Source: a virus
IMG/VR virus record: IMGVR_UViG_3300042547_000849
Span: 1-36,808 of that record
DNA length: 36,808 nucleotides
Direction: 5' to 3' (one strand)
The translations under genes and the position numbers were made by a program. Positions 13,459-19,882 of the stretch are shown in pieces (positions within the stretch are counted from its first letter, which is position 1; each line of letters begins with the position of its first letter). A model generated the notes under the pieces. It saw only the letters and a program-made list of their open reading frames with translations. It did no database searches and was not told where the DNA came from.

Positions 13459-14774
13459 GATTTTGCCTCCGGTAGACAAAATTGAACGTTGACCGATTGG
13501 CCCACCAGGCTGGACAGGATGCGCCCAACCTTGACTGATAGTCGGTTTTGCAGCCAGTCGAGCGACTGGCCATTCGGGGCGGTAATCCACCAGGTGGCGC
13601 CATCGACGGCCATGACTGTGGCACCATGCACCCATGCCTGGTACGTCGCCACAGGCATGGTAAGCTTTAGCTCGGCCAACGTGCTGGCCCAGTGCGCAAC
13701 GTGTGGGTCAGTGGCCGCCGGCTCGGTGCCAGCTACTGTCACCACCGGTGATGGCGCCGGGGGAAGTTCCGCCGCTTCGCTAATTTCCGGTGCGGCTTGC
13801 GGGTAGACTAGATCCAGCGTACCGGCCTGAATGGCGTGTTGCAAGGCCGCCACATCCTGTGGGTCGAGCCAGGCGCCTTCGCCACGGGCGACCTTTGCCC
13901 GGATGAAGGCAACGTGGTTGGTGACGCCCGCAAAGGTTTTGCTATAGGTCGCTTCAATGCGGGTGGCAATCCATGCGCCTTCCATGCCGCCGTGATAGGC
14001 TTGTAGGCGCATGATCCAGAGCCAGGTGTTGAGCCGCGCAACGCCGGCGTCATCCAGGCCCGCCAAGTAGCGTTGATGGCCGTTCCAGGTTGGTGCCATG
14101 GTGGTGATCAGCAACGCAGCAAAGGCTCGTAACGGATCAACCGTTTCGGTTACGGCTTCTTCCTCACCACCACCACCATTCGGGATGGCTTCGGTTCGCG
14201 TATTGGTGGTGGTCTTATCCATATCTTTATGGTCTTTATGGTCTTTATGGTCTTTATGGTCTTTATGGTCTTGTACCTCATTTTCCAGAGGTAGCGCGTT
14301 CATTAAAAGCGCGGTGGTGTTCACCACAGACGCGGTGGTGTTCACCACAGACGCGGTGGTGTTCACCACAGACGCGGGGGTGTTCACCACAGACGCGGGG
14401 GTGTTCACCACAGACGCGGCGGGGGAACCTTTCTTTTTTGGCTGGTCGGCGCTGTTGCGCTGCCAGATCTCATCATCCAGTAGTTCAACCGTTACGCGCT
14501 TTGAGCCGCCCGCCTCGGCGGTTTCATGCAGGCGGATATAGCCCTTTTCGGCCAGGCGGCGCCGAACCTGCGCCACGGCGCCCACGGAAAAGCCACAGGC
14601 CGCCGCCGTGGCCCGTGTGCTTTCGCTACAGGCGGCGCTCTGCTCACCGCAGACGCGCACGTAATGCCCATACAGGCGGTATTCATACAGATCCAATTCA
14701 TCATCGGCAATGTTGGGAACAATGTGAAAGTTGGAGCGGCGGCGCTTGGTGAAGATGTTTTGTGTTTCGTTCAT
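13455..14774 (-). CDS. Replication initiator with winged helix and DnaA domain-I-like C-terminus
   Basis: This 439-aa protein has a winged helix at residues of about 20-105 (DELDLYEYRLYGHYVRVCGE, then TRATAAACGFSVGAVAQVRRRLAEKGYI in pieces), as in phage replication initiators. Residues 120-155 are five copies of ASVVNT(P/T), and 170-184 are DHK triplets. A helical middle domain follows. Residues of about 360-435 match the DnaA N-terminal domain pattern: WASTLAELKLTMPVATYQAW, then WWITAPNGQSLDWLQNRLSV and VNVQFCL. In DnaA that domain contacts the DnaB helicase. The repeats at DNA level are 21-bp and 9-bp tandem arrays that may be the origin itself. Upstream is the 73-aa gene; downstream a coupled partner. 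Confidence 0.8.
   Translation of the reverse strand: MNETQNIFTKRRRSNFHIVPNIADDELDLYEYRLYGHYVRVCGEQSAACSESTRATAAACGFSVGAVAQVRRRLAEKGYIRLHETAEAGGSKRVTVELLDDEIWQRNSADQPKKKGSPAASVVNTPASVVNTPASVVNTTASVVNTTASVVNTTALLMNALPLENEVQDHKDHKDHKDHKDHKDMDKTTTNTRTEAIPNGGGGEEEAVTETVDPLRAFAALLITTMAPTWNGHQRYLAGLDDAGVARLNTWLWIMRLQAYHGGMEGAWIATRIEATYSKTFAGVTNHVAFIRAKVARGEGAWLDPQDVAALQHAIQAGTLDLVYPQAAPEISEAAELPPAPSPVVTVAGTEPAATDPHVAHWASTLAELKLTMPVATYQAWVHGATVMAVDGATWWITAPNGQSLDWLQNRLSVKVGRILSSLVGQSVNVQFCLPEAKS
14222..14275. repeat. 9-bp AT-richer tandem repeats, candidate unwinding element
   Basis: About five 9-bp units of GGTCTTTAT, the first imperfect and the last partial, run in frame through the initiator gene as DHK triplets. 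They lie about 35 bp from the 21-bp iterons, a spacing like that of the AT-rich part of the lambda origin. Confidence 0.8.
14311..14415. repeat. Five 21-bp iterons in initiator gene, candidate origin
   Basis: Five perfectly spaced 21-bp units each contain GGTG-TT-CACC. In three of them the dyad is extended to GTGGTG-TT-CACCAC. Two units carry a T-to-G change. The spacing equals two helical turns, so bound proteins would lie on one face of the DNA. They encode the ASVVNT repeats. This layout matches the lambda ori inside gene O. Confidence 0.85.
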
Positions 14775-14780
14775 GGCAAC

Positions 14781-15002
14781 CTACTTGCTACTGATCATCG
14801 ATTCGTTGAGCAGGATAACGGCGTCGCGCAGGCTATTGGTGGCGGTGATGAGGTGTTGACGAACCTGGCTATGGATACCACAGACGGGACCGGTGGTCTT
14901 GCAAGTGCATGGCCCGTGACCATTGCCACGGGCATCACTGTGTAATGCGTTGAGCAACATGCGCAGTTCACGCAGTTCACGCAGCAATTCTTTATCGGTC
15001 AT
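14781..15002 (-). CDS. Small helical protein with Cys/His cluster
   Basis: This 73-aa protein starts MTDKELLRELRELRMLLNAL, followed by a Cys/His-rich middle (GPCTCKTTGPVCGIHSQ) that could bind a metal, and a helix (LITATNSLRDAVILLNESM). The start at 15002 has GGAGAAACCC upstream and overlaps the end of the previous gene. It stands directly upstream of the initiator. Function unknown. Confidence 0.65.
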   Translation of the reverse strand: MTDKELLRELRELRMLLNALHSDARGNGHGPCTCKTTGPVCGIHSQVRQHLITATNSLRDAVILLNESMISSK

Positions 15003-15216
15003 GGGTTTCTCCACAAGAAAAGAGCAAAATTCGCATGTAGCCGGCTGTATGGGATTCGGCCCGATACAGCCGATTAAGAGGTGCGGCGGACAGCCAGCCC
15101 AGATGATCGAAGATCACAAAGGCGGACTGTCCGCTGACAGCATGAAACGTTCCCCGACGGGGGGGCCGTGTGTCGCCGGGTGGGGGAATGTAGATAATTC
15201 GGTCACCGGGTTGCAT
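14992..15216 (-). CDS. Small unknown early protein
   Basis: This 74-aa protein begins MQPGDRIIYIPPPGDTRPPR, then GTFHAVSGQSAFVIFDHLGW and ends near SCGETHDR. The opening GDRIIYIPP..G...GTF pattern suggests a small SH3-like beta barrel. AGGAG precedes the ATG at 15216, eight bases after the stop of the membrane winged-helix gene. Function unknown. Confidence 0.65.
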   Translation of the reverse strand: MQPGDRIIYIPPPGDTRPPRRGTFHAVSGQSAFVIFDHLGWLSAAPLNRLYRAESHTAGYMRILLFSCGETHDR

Positions 15217-15223
15217 AATTCTC

Positions 15224-16207
15224 CTAATGATGGCCGTTGATCCCATTCGTTGTGGGTACCGCCAGTTCGGGCAGATCCAGCCGGATGGCGCTGATGATAT
15301 GCCATTTGCGATCAGCGTTGTAGACCTTGCCGTCTTCGGCCAGGGCTTTCAAGTCGTTGTTCAATGTGCCGCGGCTGCATACTTCATCACCGCCTAGCAG
15401 GATGTGTAATTCCGTGATGCCCAATGTCAAATGTTCCGACAGAATGTTCAACAACTGTTGCCGGCGTTGTTCAACTTCAGCGCGACGTTGTGCAAGGCCA
15501 AGGTCTTGCAGCGGAATTTCTGGCTCATCCACTTGTTCAATTTCAGCTTTTTGAACATCTTCGATAGGGGTCGATTGTTCAGCCCTCTTGGGTGTTTGTT
15601 CAACGGGGGCGGCTTCCGGCTGACGCCCATTGTTCAACTCAGCCATCATTTCGCCCAGCGCGTCATCAACAAAGGCTTTGATGACGCTGTCTACCTGTTT
15701 TTCAATATGGCGTTGAATCCTGCTGACATCCACGTTGCGGAAGGCGCTTGTCATCGACTCGGCAACGCTGTCTTTGATAAAGCGTTTGCTATCACGATGC
15801 ACCCGCTCCTGTTCGCTACGCTCGGCCAGGCTGACGGCCAGGGCCAAAATAATCTCTACGACAAAGGGCGGCGCATAGCCCAACAGGTAGGCGGTGAAGT
15901 TGTCCAGTTTGTGGTGCTGATAGGCCATCGTTTGAATCTGGCCGCTCAACAGCGCCATGAAGATGGCGGCGATCAAGAGCAAGAAGAAGTTTTGGCTCCA
16001 AAGCTCTTGGCGGCTCAAGTATATGCTCACGGCCATCAACCCCGCCCCCAGCGCCAGGCCGATGGATGCGGCGACCAGAATGTGATGGTTGGTATAAATA
16101 AAGAAGCCGGCAATATTTAGCGTGCTGGTGACGGCAAAGGCCAGCATGGCGGCATGTACCACCGTTTTGTTGGTTAGAAATTGTTTGATAAACTGTAGTT
16201 GATTCAT
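15224..16207 (-). CDS. Four-TM membrane protein with coiled coil and C-terminal winged helix
   Basis: This 327-aa protein has about four hydrophobic helices in residues 15-125 (VVHAAMLAFAVTSTLNIAGFF, ILVAASIGLALGAGLMAVSIY, FFLLLIAAIFMALLSG, YAPPFVVEIILALAVSLA in outline). A long charged, Gln/Glu-rich coiled coil follows (SEQERVHRDSKRFIKDSVAES; AEVEQRRQQLLNILSEHL). Residues of about 250-310 look like a winged helix (LGITELHILLGGDEVCSRGTLNNDLKALAEDGKV in pieces). A membrane-anchored DNA-binding protein is uncommon in phages and recalls conjugative-element proteins. It could anchor the replicating or transferred DNA, or act as a membrane-bound regulator. Confidence 0.75.
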   Translation of the reverse strand: MNQLQFIKQFLTNKTVVHAAMLAFAVTSTLNIAGFFIYTNHHILVAASIGLALGAGLMAVSIYLSRQELWSQNFFLLLIAAIFMALLSGQIQTMAYQHHKLDNFTAYLLGYAPPFVVEIILALAVSLAERSEQERVHRDSKRFIKDSVAESMTSAFRNVDVSRIQRHIEKQVDSVIKAFVDDALGEMMAELNNGRQPEAAPVEQTPKRAEQSTPIEDVQKAEIEQVDEPEIPLQDLGLAQRRAEVEQRRQQLLNILSEHLTLGITELHILLGGDEVCSRGTLNNDLKALAEDGKVYNADRKWHIISAIRLDLPELAVPTTNGINGHH

Positions 16208-16240
16208 GATGAAACCTTTTCTTTCCTCATGGGTTGCAGA

Positions 16241-16281
16241 AAGCCTGACGGGTAGATACGACCCGCCAGGCTTCTTTTTTT
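16241..16281 (+). terminator. Strong hairpin with plus-strand T-run
   Basis: AAGCCTGACGGGT pairs with ACCCGCCAGGCTT (one wobble) around a 7-nt loop and is followed on the plus strand by TTTTTTT. All nearby genes read leftward, so it faces opposite transcription, or the stem acts in the leftward mRNA leader of the four-TM protein gene. Confidence 0.65.
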
Positions 16282-16291
16282 GACTTGATAC

Positions 16292-16675
16292 TTAACAAAC
16301 CAGCCCATTGGCATCATAGCCACGGACACGGGCCTTCTTGTCCTTTGTGGCGTACCAGGGCTGATTTAGCTTGGAAATGGTGGTGGCGTAGGCGCCGTTG
16401 ACATAGACATCAATTGTGCCGGCCTTGCCGCTCGTCTGGGTGACATACTGACCGTTCGTCAGGGCCTGCACGTAACAGGCGTTGCTGGCGGCCAGGGCCG
16501 GCGCCGGGCGCAGAAGCAAACCGCAGAGCAACAACACTGCGGCCACACGCCGCCAGCGGAATCGGTGCGGGTGACAAGTGGGGCAAGGCCCATAGGTTGG
16601 GTTGTACTCGGTTTGACATCGTGGGCAGCGGAAAAGCCCAAGACGAATTGACAATTGCTTGAAAAATGTGTACAT
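16292..16675 (-). CDS. Zinc-ribbon membrane protein with external beta domain
   Basis: This 127-aa protein has an N-terminal zinc ribbon (CPRCQTEYNPTYGPCPTC, residues 17-34) and a hydrophobic segment (VAAVLLLCGLLLRPAPALA) that could be a membrane anchor or late signal. The remaining part is external (NACYVQALTNGQYVTQTSG, then GTIDVYVNGAYATTISKLNQ) and ends with Cys. Two further Cys in the outside part may form a disulfide. The ribosome site is weak. It lies in the membrane-protein run between translocase and initiator. Confidence 0.65.
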   Translation of the reverse strand: MYTFFKQLSIRLGLFRCPRCQTEYNPTYGPCPTCHPHRFRWRRVAAVLLLCGLLLRPAPALAASNACYVQALTNGQYVTQTSGKAGTIDVYVNGAYATTISKLNQPWYATKDKKARVRGYDANGLVC

Positions 16676-16716
16676 TAGTTTTGAAACCCTTTCATGCTCG
16701 AGACGGTTTTACAACT

Positions 16717-16750
16717 GGGGCAAAGGGCTGTTCGTAGCAGCCCCTTGCCC
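16717..16750. other. Strong hairpin between zinc-ribbon genes
   Basis: GGGCAAAGGGCTG pairs with CAGCCCCTTGCCC with one interruption around a 7-nt loop. No T-run follows on the minus strand, so it is probably an mRNA stability or processing element in the leader of the 127-aa gene. Confidence 0.6.
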
Positions 16751-16761
16751 ACCCACACTTG

Positions 16762-16869
16762 CTACTTCCGGCACTTCGGACAGAAACCATCCTCGTAGAG
16801 AAGGCCCCCGCAGCGTAAGCAACGGCCAAAGAAGGTCCGTACCCAGCTATTAATCTTGCTTGTGTTCAT
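16762..16869 (-). CDS. 35-aa zinc-ribbon peptide
   Basis: This short gene starts at 16869 with a strong AAGGAGC site and encodes MNTSKINSWVRTFFGRCLRC, then GGLLYEDGFCPKCRK. Two CxxC pairs form a minimal zinc ribbon like that in the neighbouring 127-aa protein. It overlaps the end of the 64-aa membrane gene. A longer frame exists upstream but lacks a good start. Function unknown; it may be a partner or paralogue fragment of its neighbour. Confidence 0.65.
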   Translation of the reverse strand: MNTSKINSWVRTFFGRCLRCGGLLYEDGFCPKCRK

Positions 16870-17044
16870 GTGTTTGCTCCTTGTAGTTGCCTCTAGTAGT
16901 AGAGGATTTTGGATTCCCCGGACGCGCTGCATCGCTACCGAGGGAACGACGCCGATAGTGCATGACCCACAGACCGGCATAGGCGCCGGCCCCAATGCCG
17001 ATCAGGATGCCGGCTAGATCCAGTAGTGTCTGTAATTTCTCCAT
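16850..17044 (-). CDS. 64-aa single-pass membrane protein
   Basis: The protein starts MEKLQTLLDLAGILIGIGAG, with one membrane helix to about residue 28 followed by a basic motif (HYRRRSLG) and a polar tail. The start shares bases with the upstream stop (TAATG). It is part of the row of small membrane proteins after the FtsK-like gene. Function unknown. Confidence 0.65.
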   Translation of the reverse strand: MEKLQTLLDLAGILIGIGAGAYAGLWVMHYRRRSLGSDAARPGNPKSSTTRGNYKEQTHEHKQD

Positions 17045-17415
17045 TAGCTGTTTCCCCAAGCCACCGCCACCACCAACCGCCGTTGCCCGAATTGCCAGAT
17101 TGCTAGGCGCCTGCGTACATCAACCATCGGCGCACGTCGCCGAGTGGCGGTCGTTGATCGGCGCAAAGCGGTCGTTGATCGGCGTGCATCGGTTAGGAGA
17201 CGATGATAGAAGATTGTTGTCACGGCCCAGATCAGCAGCGTCAATGCCCAGCCATCCGGGGTATCGAAGAGAAAGTGAACCGGCGCATACCCGCTGATTG
17301 TCAACAACAAGATGATACTGGTGACAGCGCCAGTGCCGATCCAGCGTTCGGTCAGGCCGGCATAGTAAGCCGCCAGCATGGCAATGACGCCCAAAAGAAT
17401 GGTTAGGGTAATCAT
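17044..17415 (-). CDS. Multi-pass membrane protein with Arg-rich tail
   Basis: This protein of about 123 aa starts MITLTILLGVIAMLAAYYAG and has about three membrane helices in residues 1-75 (including VTSIILLLTISGY and ALTLLIWAVTTIFY). An Arg/Thr-rich cytoplasmic-type tail follows, with the imperfect repeat RRSTTALRRSTTATRRR. The DNA shows matching GCGGTCGTTGATCGGCG direct repeats near 17147-17181. The start at 17415 has AAGGAAGC and an ATGA overlap. It resembles small Spd-type membrane proteins of actinobacterial conjugative plasmids in size and layout only. Confidence 0.65.
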   Translation of the reverse strand: MITLTILLGVIAMLAAYYAGLTERWIGTGAVTSIILLLTISGYAPVHFLFDTPDGWALTLLIWAVTTIFYHRLLTDARRSTTALRRSTTATRRRAPMVDVRRRLAIWQFGQRRLVVAVAWGNS

Positions 17416-17837
17416 GGTTGCTTCCTTTTTGGTGGTACTCTGGTTGCTCCGCCACCTAACAGTGTCCAGAGGAATCGTAACGCCGTTGCGGTCGGCCCGC
17501 GGGCGCTGCGGTTGGGTTTGCCCCAAGACGTTCTGGGGGCGATAGGTCTCACGTTGTGCGGTTGCATCACGGCCACAGCGCCGGGAGCCATGCCCGCCAC
17601 CAGTCCCGCCGCATAACGGTATTGCCTCACGGGCACCCGGATCGTTGCTGTCCGTGTGCCGTCGTCGGCTATGTCAACGTGTGACGCTGGTTTGACTTTA
17701 ACGCCAAGACCCTCAAGGTACACGATCACCTCATATGGTACGAACGCGGGAACGCAGGCAAACACAATCTTTTCGTGACCGTCCGCGAAGATCGCCCCGA
17801 TTTCATCAAAGAGTTGATTTACGAAGTCGTCAAACAT
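17412..17837 (-). CDS. Unknown soluble protein of the membrane-protein cluster
   Basis: The protein starts MFDDFVNQLFDEIGAIFADG, then has FACVPAFVPYEVIVYLEGLG and a beta-rich ATIRVPVRQYRYAAGLVAGM segment, ending in a basic Pro/Lys tail (RVPPKRKQP). One weak hydrophobic stretch lies near AAGLVAGMAPGAVAV. There is no recognised family. It is coupled downstream to the multi-pass protein (ATGA). The start is uncertain between 17837 and a GTG at 17849. Confidence 0.6.
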   Translation of the reverse strand: MFDDFVNQLFDEIGAIFADGHEKIVFACVPAFVPYEVIVYLEGLGVKVKPASHVDIADDGTRTATIRVPVRQYRYAAGLVAGMAPGAVAVMQPHNVRPIAPRTSWGKPNRSARGPTATALRFLWTLLGGGATRVPPKRKQP

Positions 17838-17839
17838 TC

Positions 17840-18316
17840 TCACCGCCACCCAGCGAAGGCGTCGCCGTCGTCATCATCATCGCCCGACCACACATCGGCG
17901 TTGGTCGGCGTTGGTCGCTGTTCCACCTCCCACTTTGCCCGCTCCGTATCGACCAGCAATTTAGCTTGCTGACTGGCGATCTGGTGGGTGCGTTTGGCGT
18001 CCAACACGGTCAACTGCGCCGCCGCCTTCTTCATAGCTGCCTCACCGCTGGATTGCGCTTTGAGTGACTGCATCCGATAGCGGTCGATTTGTGCATCACT
18101 GGCATTGAATCGGGTAATGGCATTCAGCGTGTTCTTTTGGATTGCATGACTCAGCAACGCTCCGCCAGCAAAGACAATGACACCCACAACAGCGAAGATC
18201 ACCAGCACGGTGTAGTCCGCACCAATCGCCCCCTGAAGCCACACCACGGCGACGCAGATGAAGACCAGCACGGCCAACAGCTTTAGAAAATCCCATGTGC
18301 CGTCATGTGAGTACAT
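17840..18316 (-). CDS. Two-TM membrane protein with helical cytoplasmic tail
   Basis: This 158-aa protein has two adjacent membrane helices (residues of about 10-30, LLAVLVFICVAVVWLQG, and 35-58, VLVIFAVVGVIVFAGGALL). A long helical tail (MQSLKAQSSGEAAMKKAAAQ) and an acidic end (GDDDDDGDAFAGWR) follow. AGGAG stands upstream of the ATG, in the end of the 40-aa gene. It follows the translocase closely and might couple it to the membrane. Confidence 0.7.
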   Translation of the reverse strand: MYSHDGTWDFLKLLAVLVFICVAVVWLQGAIGADYTVLVIFAVVGVIVFAGGALLSHAIQKNTLNAITRFNASDAQIDRYRMQSLKAQSSGEAAMKKAAAQLTVLDAKRTHQIASQQAKLLVDTERAKWEVEQRPTPTNADVWSGDDDDDGDAFAGWR

Positions 18317-18439
18317 CTATTCACTCTCCTGTCTGTGATACAAAACTACCAATCCGATCAGCGTAACGGACAGGGACAGCAGCAACCCCGCCTGCCCTGC
18401 CGACAAATGCACAGCTTGCGTTATCCATAGGTCAATCAT
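18317..18439 (-). CDS. 40-aa single-pass membrane peptide
   Basis: This short frame starts at 18439, sharing the A of the translocase stop (TAATG), and ends just before the next gene. It encodes MIDLWITQAVHLSAGQAGLL and then LSLSVTLIGLVVLYHRQESE. One clear membrane helix, coupled start and exact fit between neighbours support a real gene. Function unknown. Confidence 0.62.
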   Translation of the reverse strand: MIDLWITQAVHLSAGQAGLLLSLSVTLIGLVVLYHRQESE

Positions 18440-19830
18440 TAATCGCCCCCTGTCCCTGTTCGCTGCGGACGTTGCAAGCTAATAATCTTGCCGTCGCCCC
18501 CTAACGACTGATTGATCCACTCTAAATACTGTCCGTTTTTGGAACCATAAACCATCCGACACAGTTCGGATTTGCTTGCGCCGTCAGCCATCAAGCGCCG
18601 GCATTCAACAGCTTCGCCCCGGGTGAGTGGTCGCTTTTCGCGCAACGGGAACAGCGGTTCTGCGTGCGTAACCGAACCGGTTCTGACCGGCTCTAGACCG
18701 GTTCTAGAACCGGTTCTGAGTGGTTCTAGAACCGGTTCTAGCGGTTCTACCTCTGGTGAAAGTGCTGTCGGTGTCAAAACCGGTTCTAGAACCGCCGCAG
18801 GTGTTACCGTACAGTATCGTTGATTGATCATCGCCACGGCGTGCCGCTCGTCTAGGCTGTCCATGTAGTAACTTTGAAAGCGGAACAGGTCTAACCCTTT
18901 GAGGAAGAGGAAGGCGCCGTTACCCGGCAGCATGTCGGCGCCGGCATTCTTGCGCCGGGTGGCCGTGTACGATTGACCAGCGCTCACCGCGCCAACTAGG
19001 CGTAACGGCACATTCGCCTTCATCATCGTTCCCATGCCACCCTCTTCGGTCGGCTGTTGCGTGCAGACCACACAGTTGATTAACTTGCTGCGCCCGATGG
19101 ACATAATATTGCCCAATGTTTTGATGGCGCCATTGATCTGCGTCAGTTGCGCCAGTTCATCCACCACCAGCAGCAACCGATATGGCTTGAAGTGCGGGCG
19201 ATCAATGCGCGCCCGCACTTCGGCGGCCACCCGTTCAACCGCGTCGGCCACATCGCCCAACGTCCCAGCAAACGCTAGAACGTGCGGTAGATTGGCGTAG
19301 GGCCGCAGATCCTCATTCTTGGGATCAATCAGCACAAGCTTCAATTCATTGGGTGGCGTGGCATAGCAAAGGGAGGTGATAAAGTTGCGAATCAGCACCG
19401 TCTTCCCGCTACCGGTCTCGCCGGCAACGAGGATCTGCGGAATCTCGGCCAGGCTAATATGTACCGACTGCTCGCCATCGTGATGACTAATGCCCAGCGC
19501 AGCGCTGTGCGGCGGCGTGCGGCGCATGACCGATAATTGCCAGGCCAACGGCTTGCGGGCCGGATGTTCCGCTTCCAGGCGCAGCAGAATGTCATCAAAG
19601 CGCAGATAGGTGCGCTTGCGCCGGCTCTGGCTAATCGCCCGCATCAATTCCGGCAACGCTTTGGCAATATCGGCGCCCGTCGTCTTACCGTGCAGCTTCA
19701 GCCCAAAGAAGGCCAACTGGTCGCCGCCCGGCGTGCAGCGGCGTGGGTCGATGCTGGCGCCAATCTGCAAGCGTTGCAGTTGGCTGTTTAAAGCCTTGGC
19801 GTCTTGAATAATTTGTTGACGTAGTTCCAT
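18439..19830 (-). CDS. FtsK/TraB-like DNA translocase
   Basis: This protein of about 463 aa is a RecA-fold motor of the FtsK/SpoIIIE/TraB group. Walker A is GETGSGKTVLI (about residues 137-147), followed by KLVLIDPKNEDLRPYANLPH and Walker B LLLVVDELAQL (DE near 224-225). The family-typical NCVVCTQQPTEEG segment follows. The N-terminus lacks membrane helices. The C-terminus has a linker coded by an 8-bp repeat array and then a helix-turn-helix-like region (LTRGEAVECRRLMADGASKS). This resembles the C-terminal recognition domains of FtsK and TraB. AAGGGGG supports the ATG at 19830. Such genes belong to conjugative elements or chromosome segregation; their role in a phage is open. Confidence 0.88.
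   Translation of the reverse strand: MELRQQIIQDAKALNSQLQRLQIGASIDPRRCTPGGDQLAFFGLKLHGKTTGADIAKALPELMRAISQSRRKRTYLRFDDILLRLEAEHPARKPLAWQLSVMRRTPPHSAALGISHHDGEQSVHISLAEIPQILVAGETGSGKTVLIRNFITSLCYATPPNELKLVLIDPKNEDLRPYANLPHVLAFAGTLGDVADAVERVAAEVRARIDRPHFKPYRLLLVVDELAQLTQINGAIKTLGNIMSIGRSKLINCVVCTQQPTEEGGMGTMMKANVPLRLVGAVSAGQSYTATRRKNAGADMLPGNGAFLFLKGLDLFRFQSYYMDSLDERHAVAMINQRYCTVTPAAVLEPVLTPTALSPEVEPLEPVLEPLRTGSRTGLEPVRTGSVTHAEPLFPLREKRPLTRGEAVECRRLMADGASKSELCRMVYGSKNGQYLEWINQSLGGDGKIISLQRPQRTGTGGD
18654..18794. repeat. Array of CCGGTTCT/AGAACCGG repeats inside translocase gene
   Basis: Five exact CCGGTTCT octamers (18677, 18698, 18710, 18732, 18780) and four copies with one mismatch (18654, 18687, 18720, 18741) lie mostly 9-12 bp apart. 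Several pair head to head as CCGGTTCTAGAACCGG. They encode the EP/RTGS-rich linker. The octamer length and helical spacing fit recognition by an FtsK-gamma or TraB-type domain. Confidence 0.85.
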
Positions 19831-19847
19831 TACACCCCCTTGTGAAG

Positions 19848-19876
19848 ATGCCTTCAGGACAAGGATCGGGTATAAT
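19848..19876 (+). promoter_or_regulatory. Plus-strand -10 box for a candidate small RNA
   Basis: A perfect TATAAT lies at 19871-19876 on the plus strand. The expected -35 region (about 19848-19853) is poor. The box is the loop of a partial inverted repeat (AGGACA..CGGG with CCCG..TGTCCT), which could bind a regulator. Confidence 0.4.
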
Positions 19877-19882
19877 GGCCCG

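Noticed and set aside
14222-14415. Tandem repeats as a CRISPR array
   Set aside because: Units are contiguous without spacers and are translated in frame as part of the initiator; no cas genes are near.
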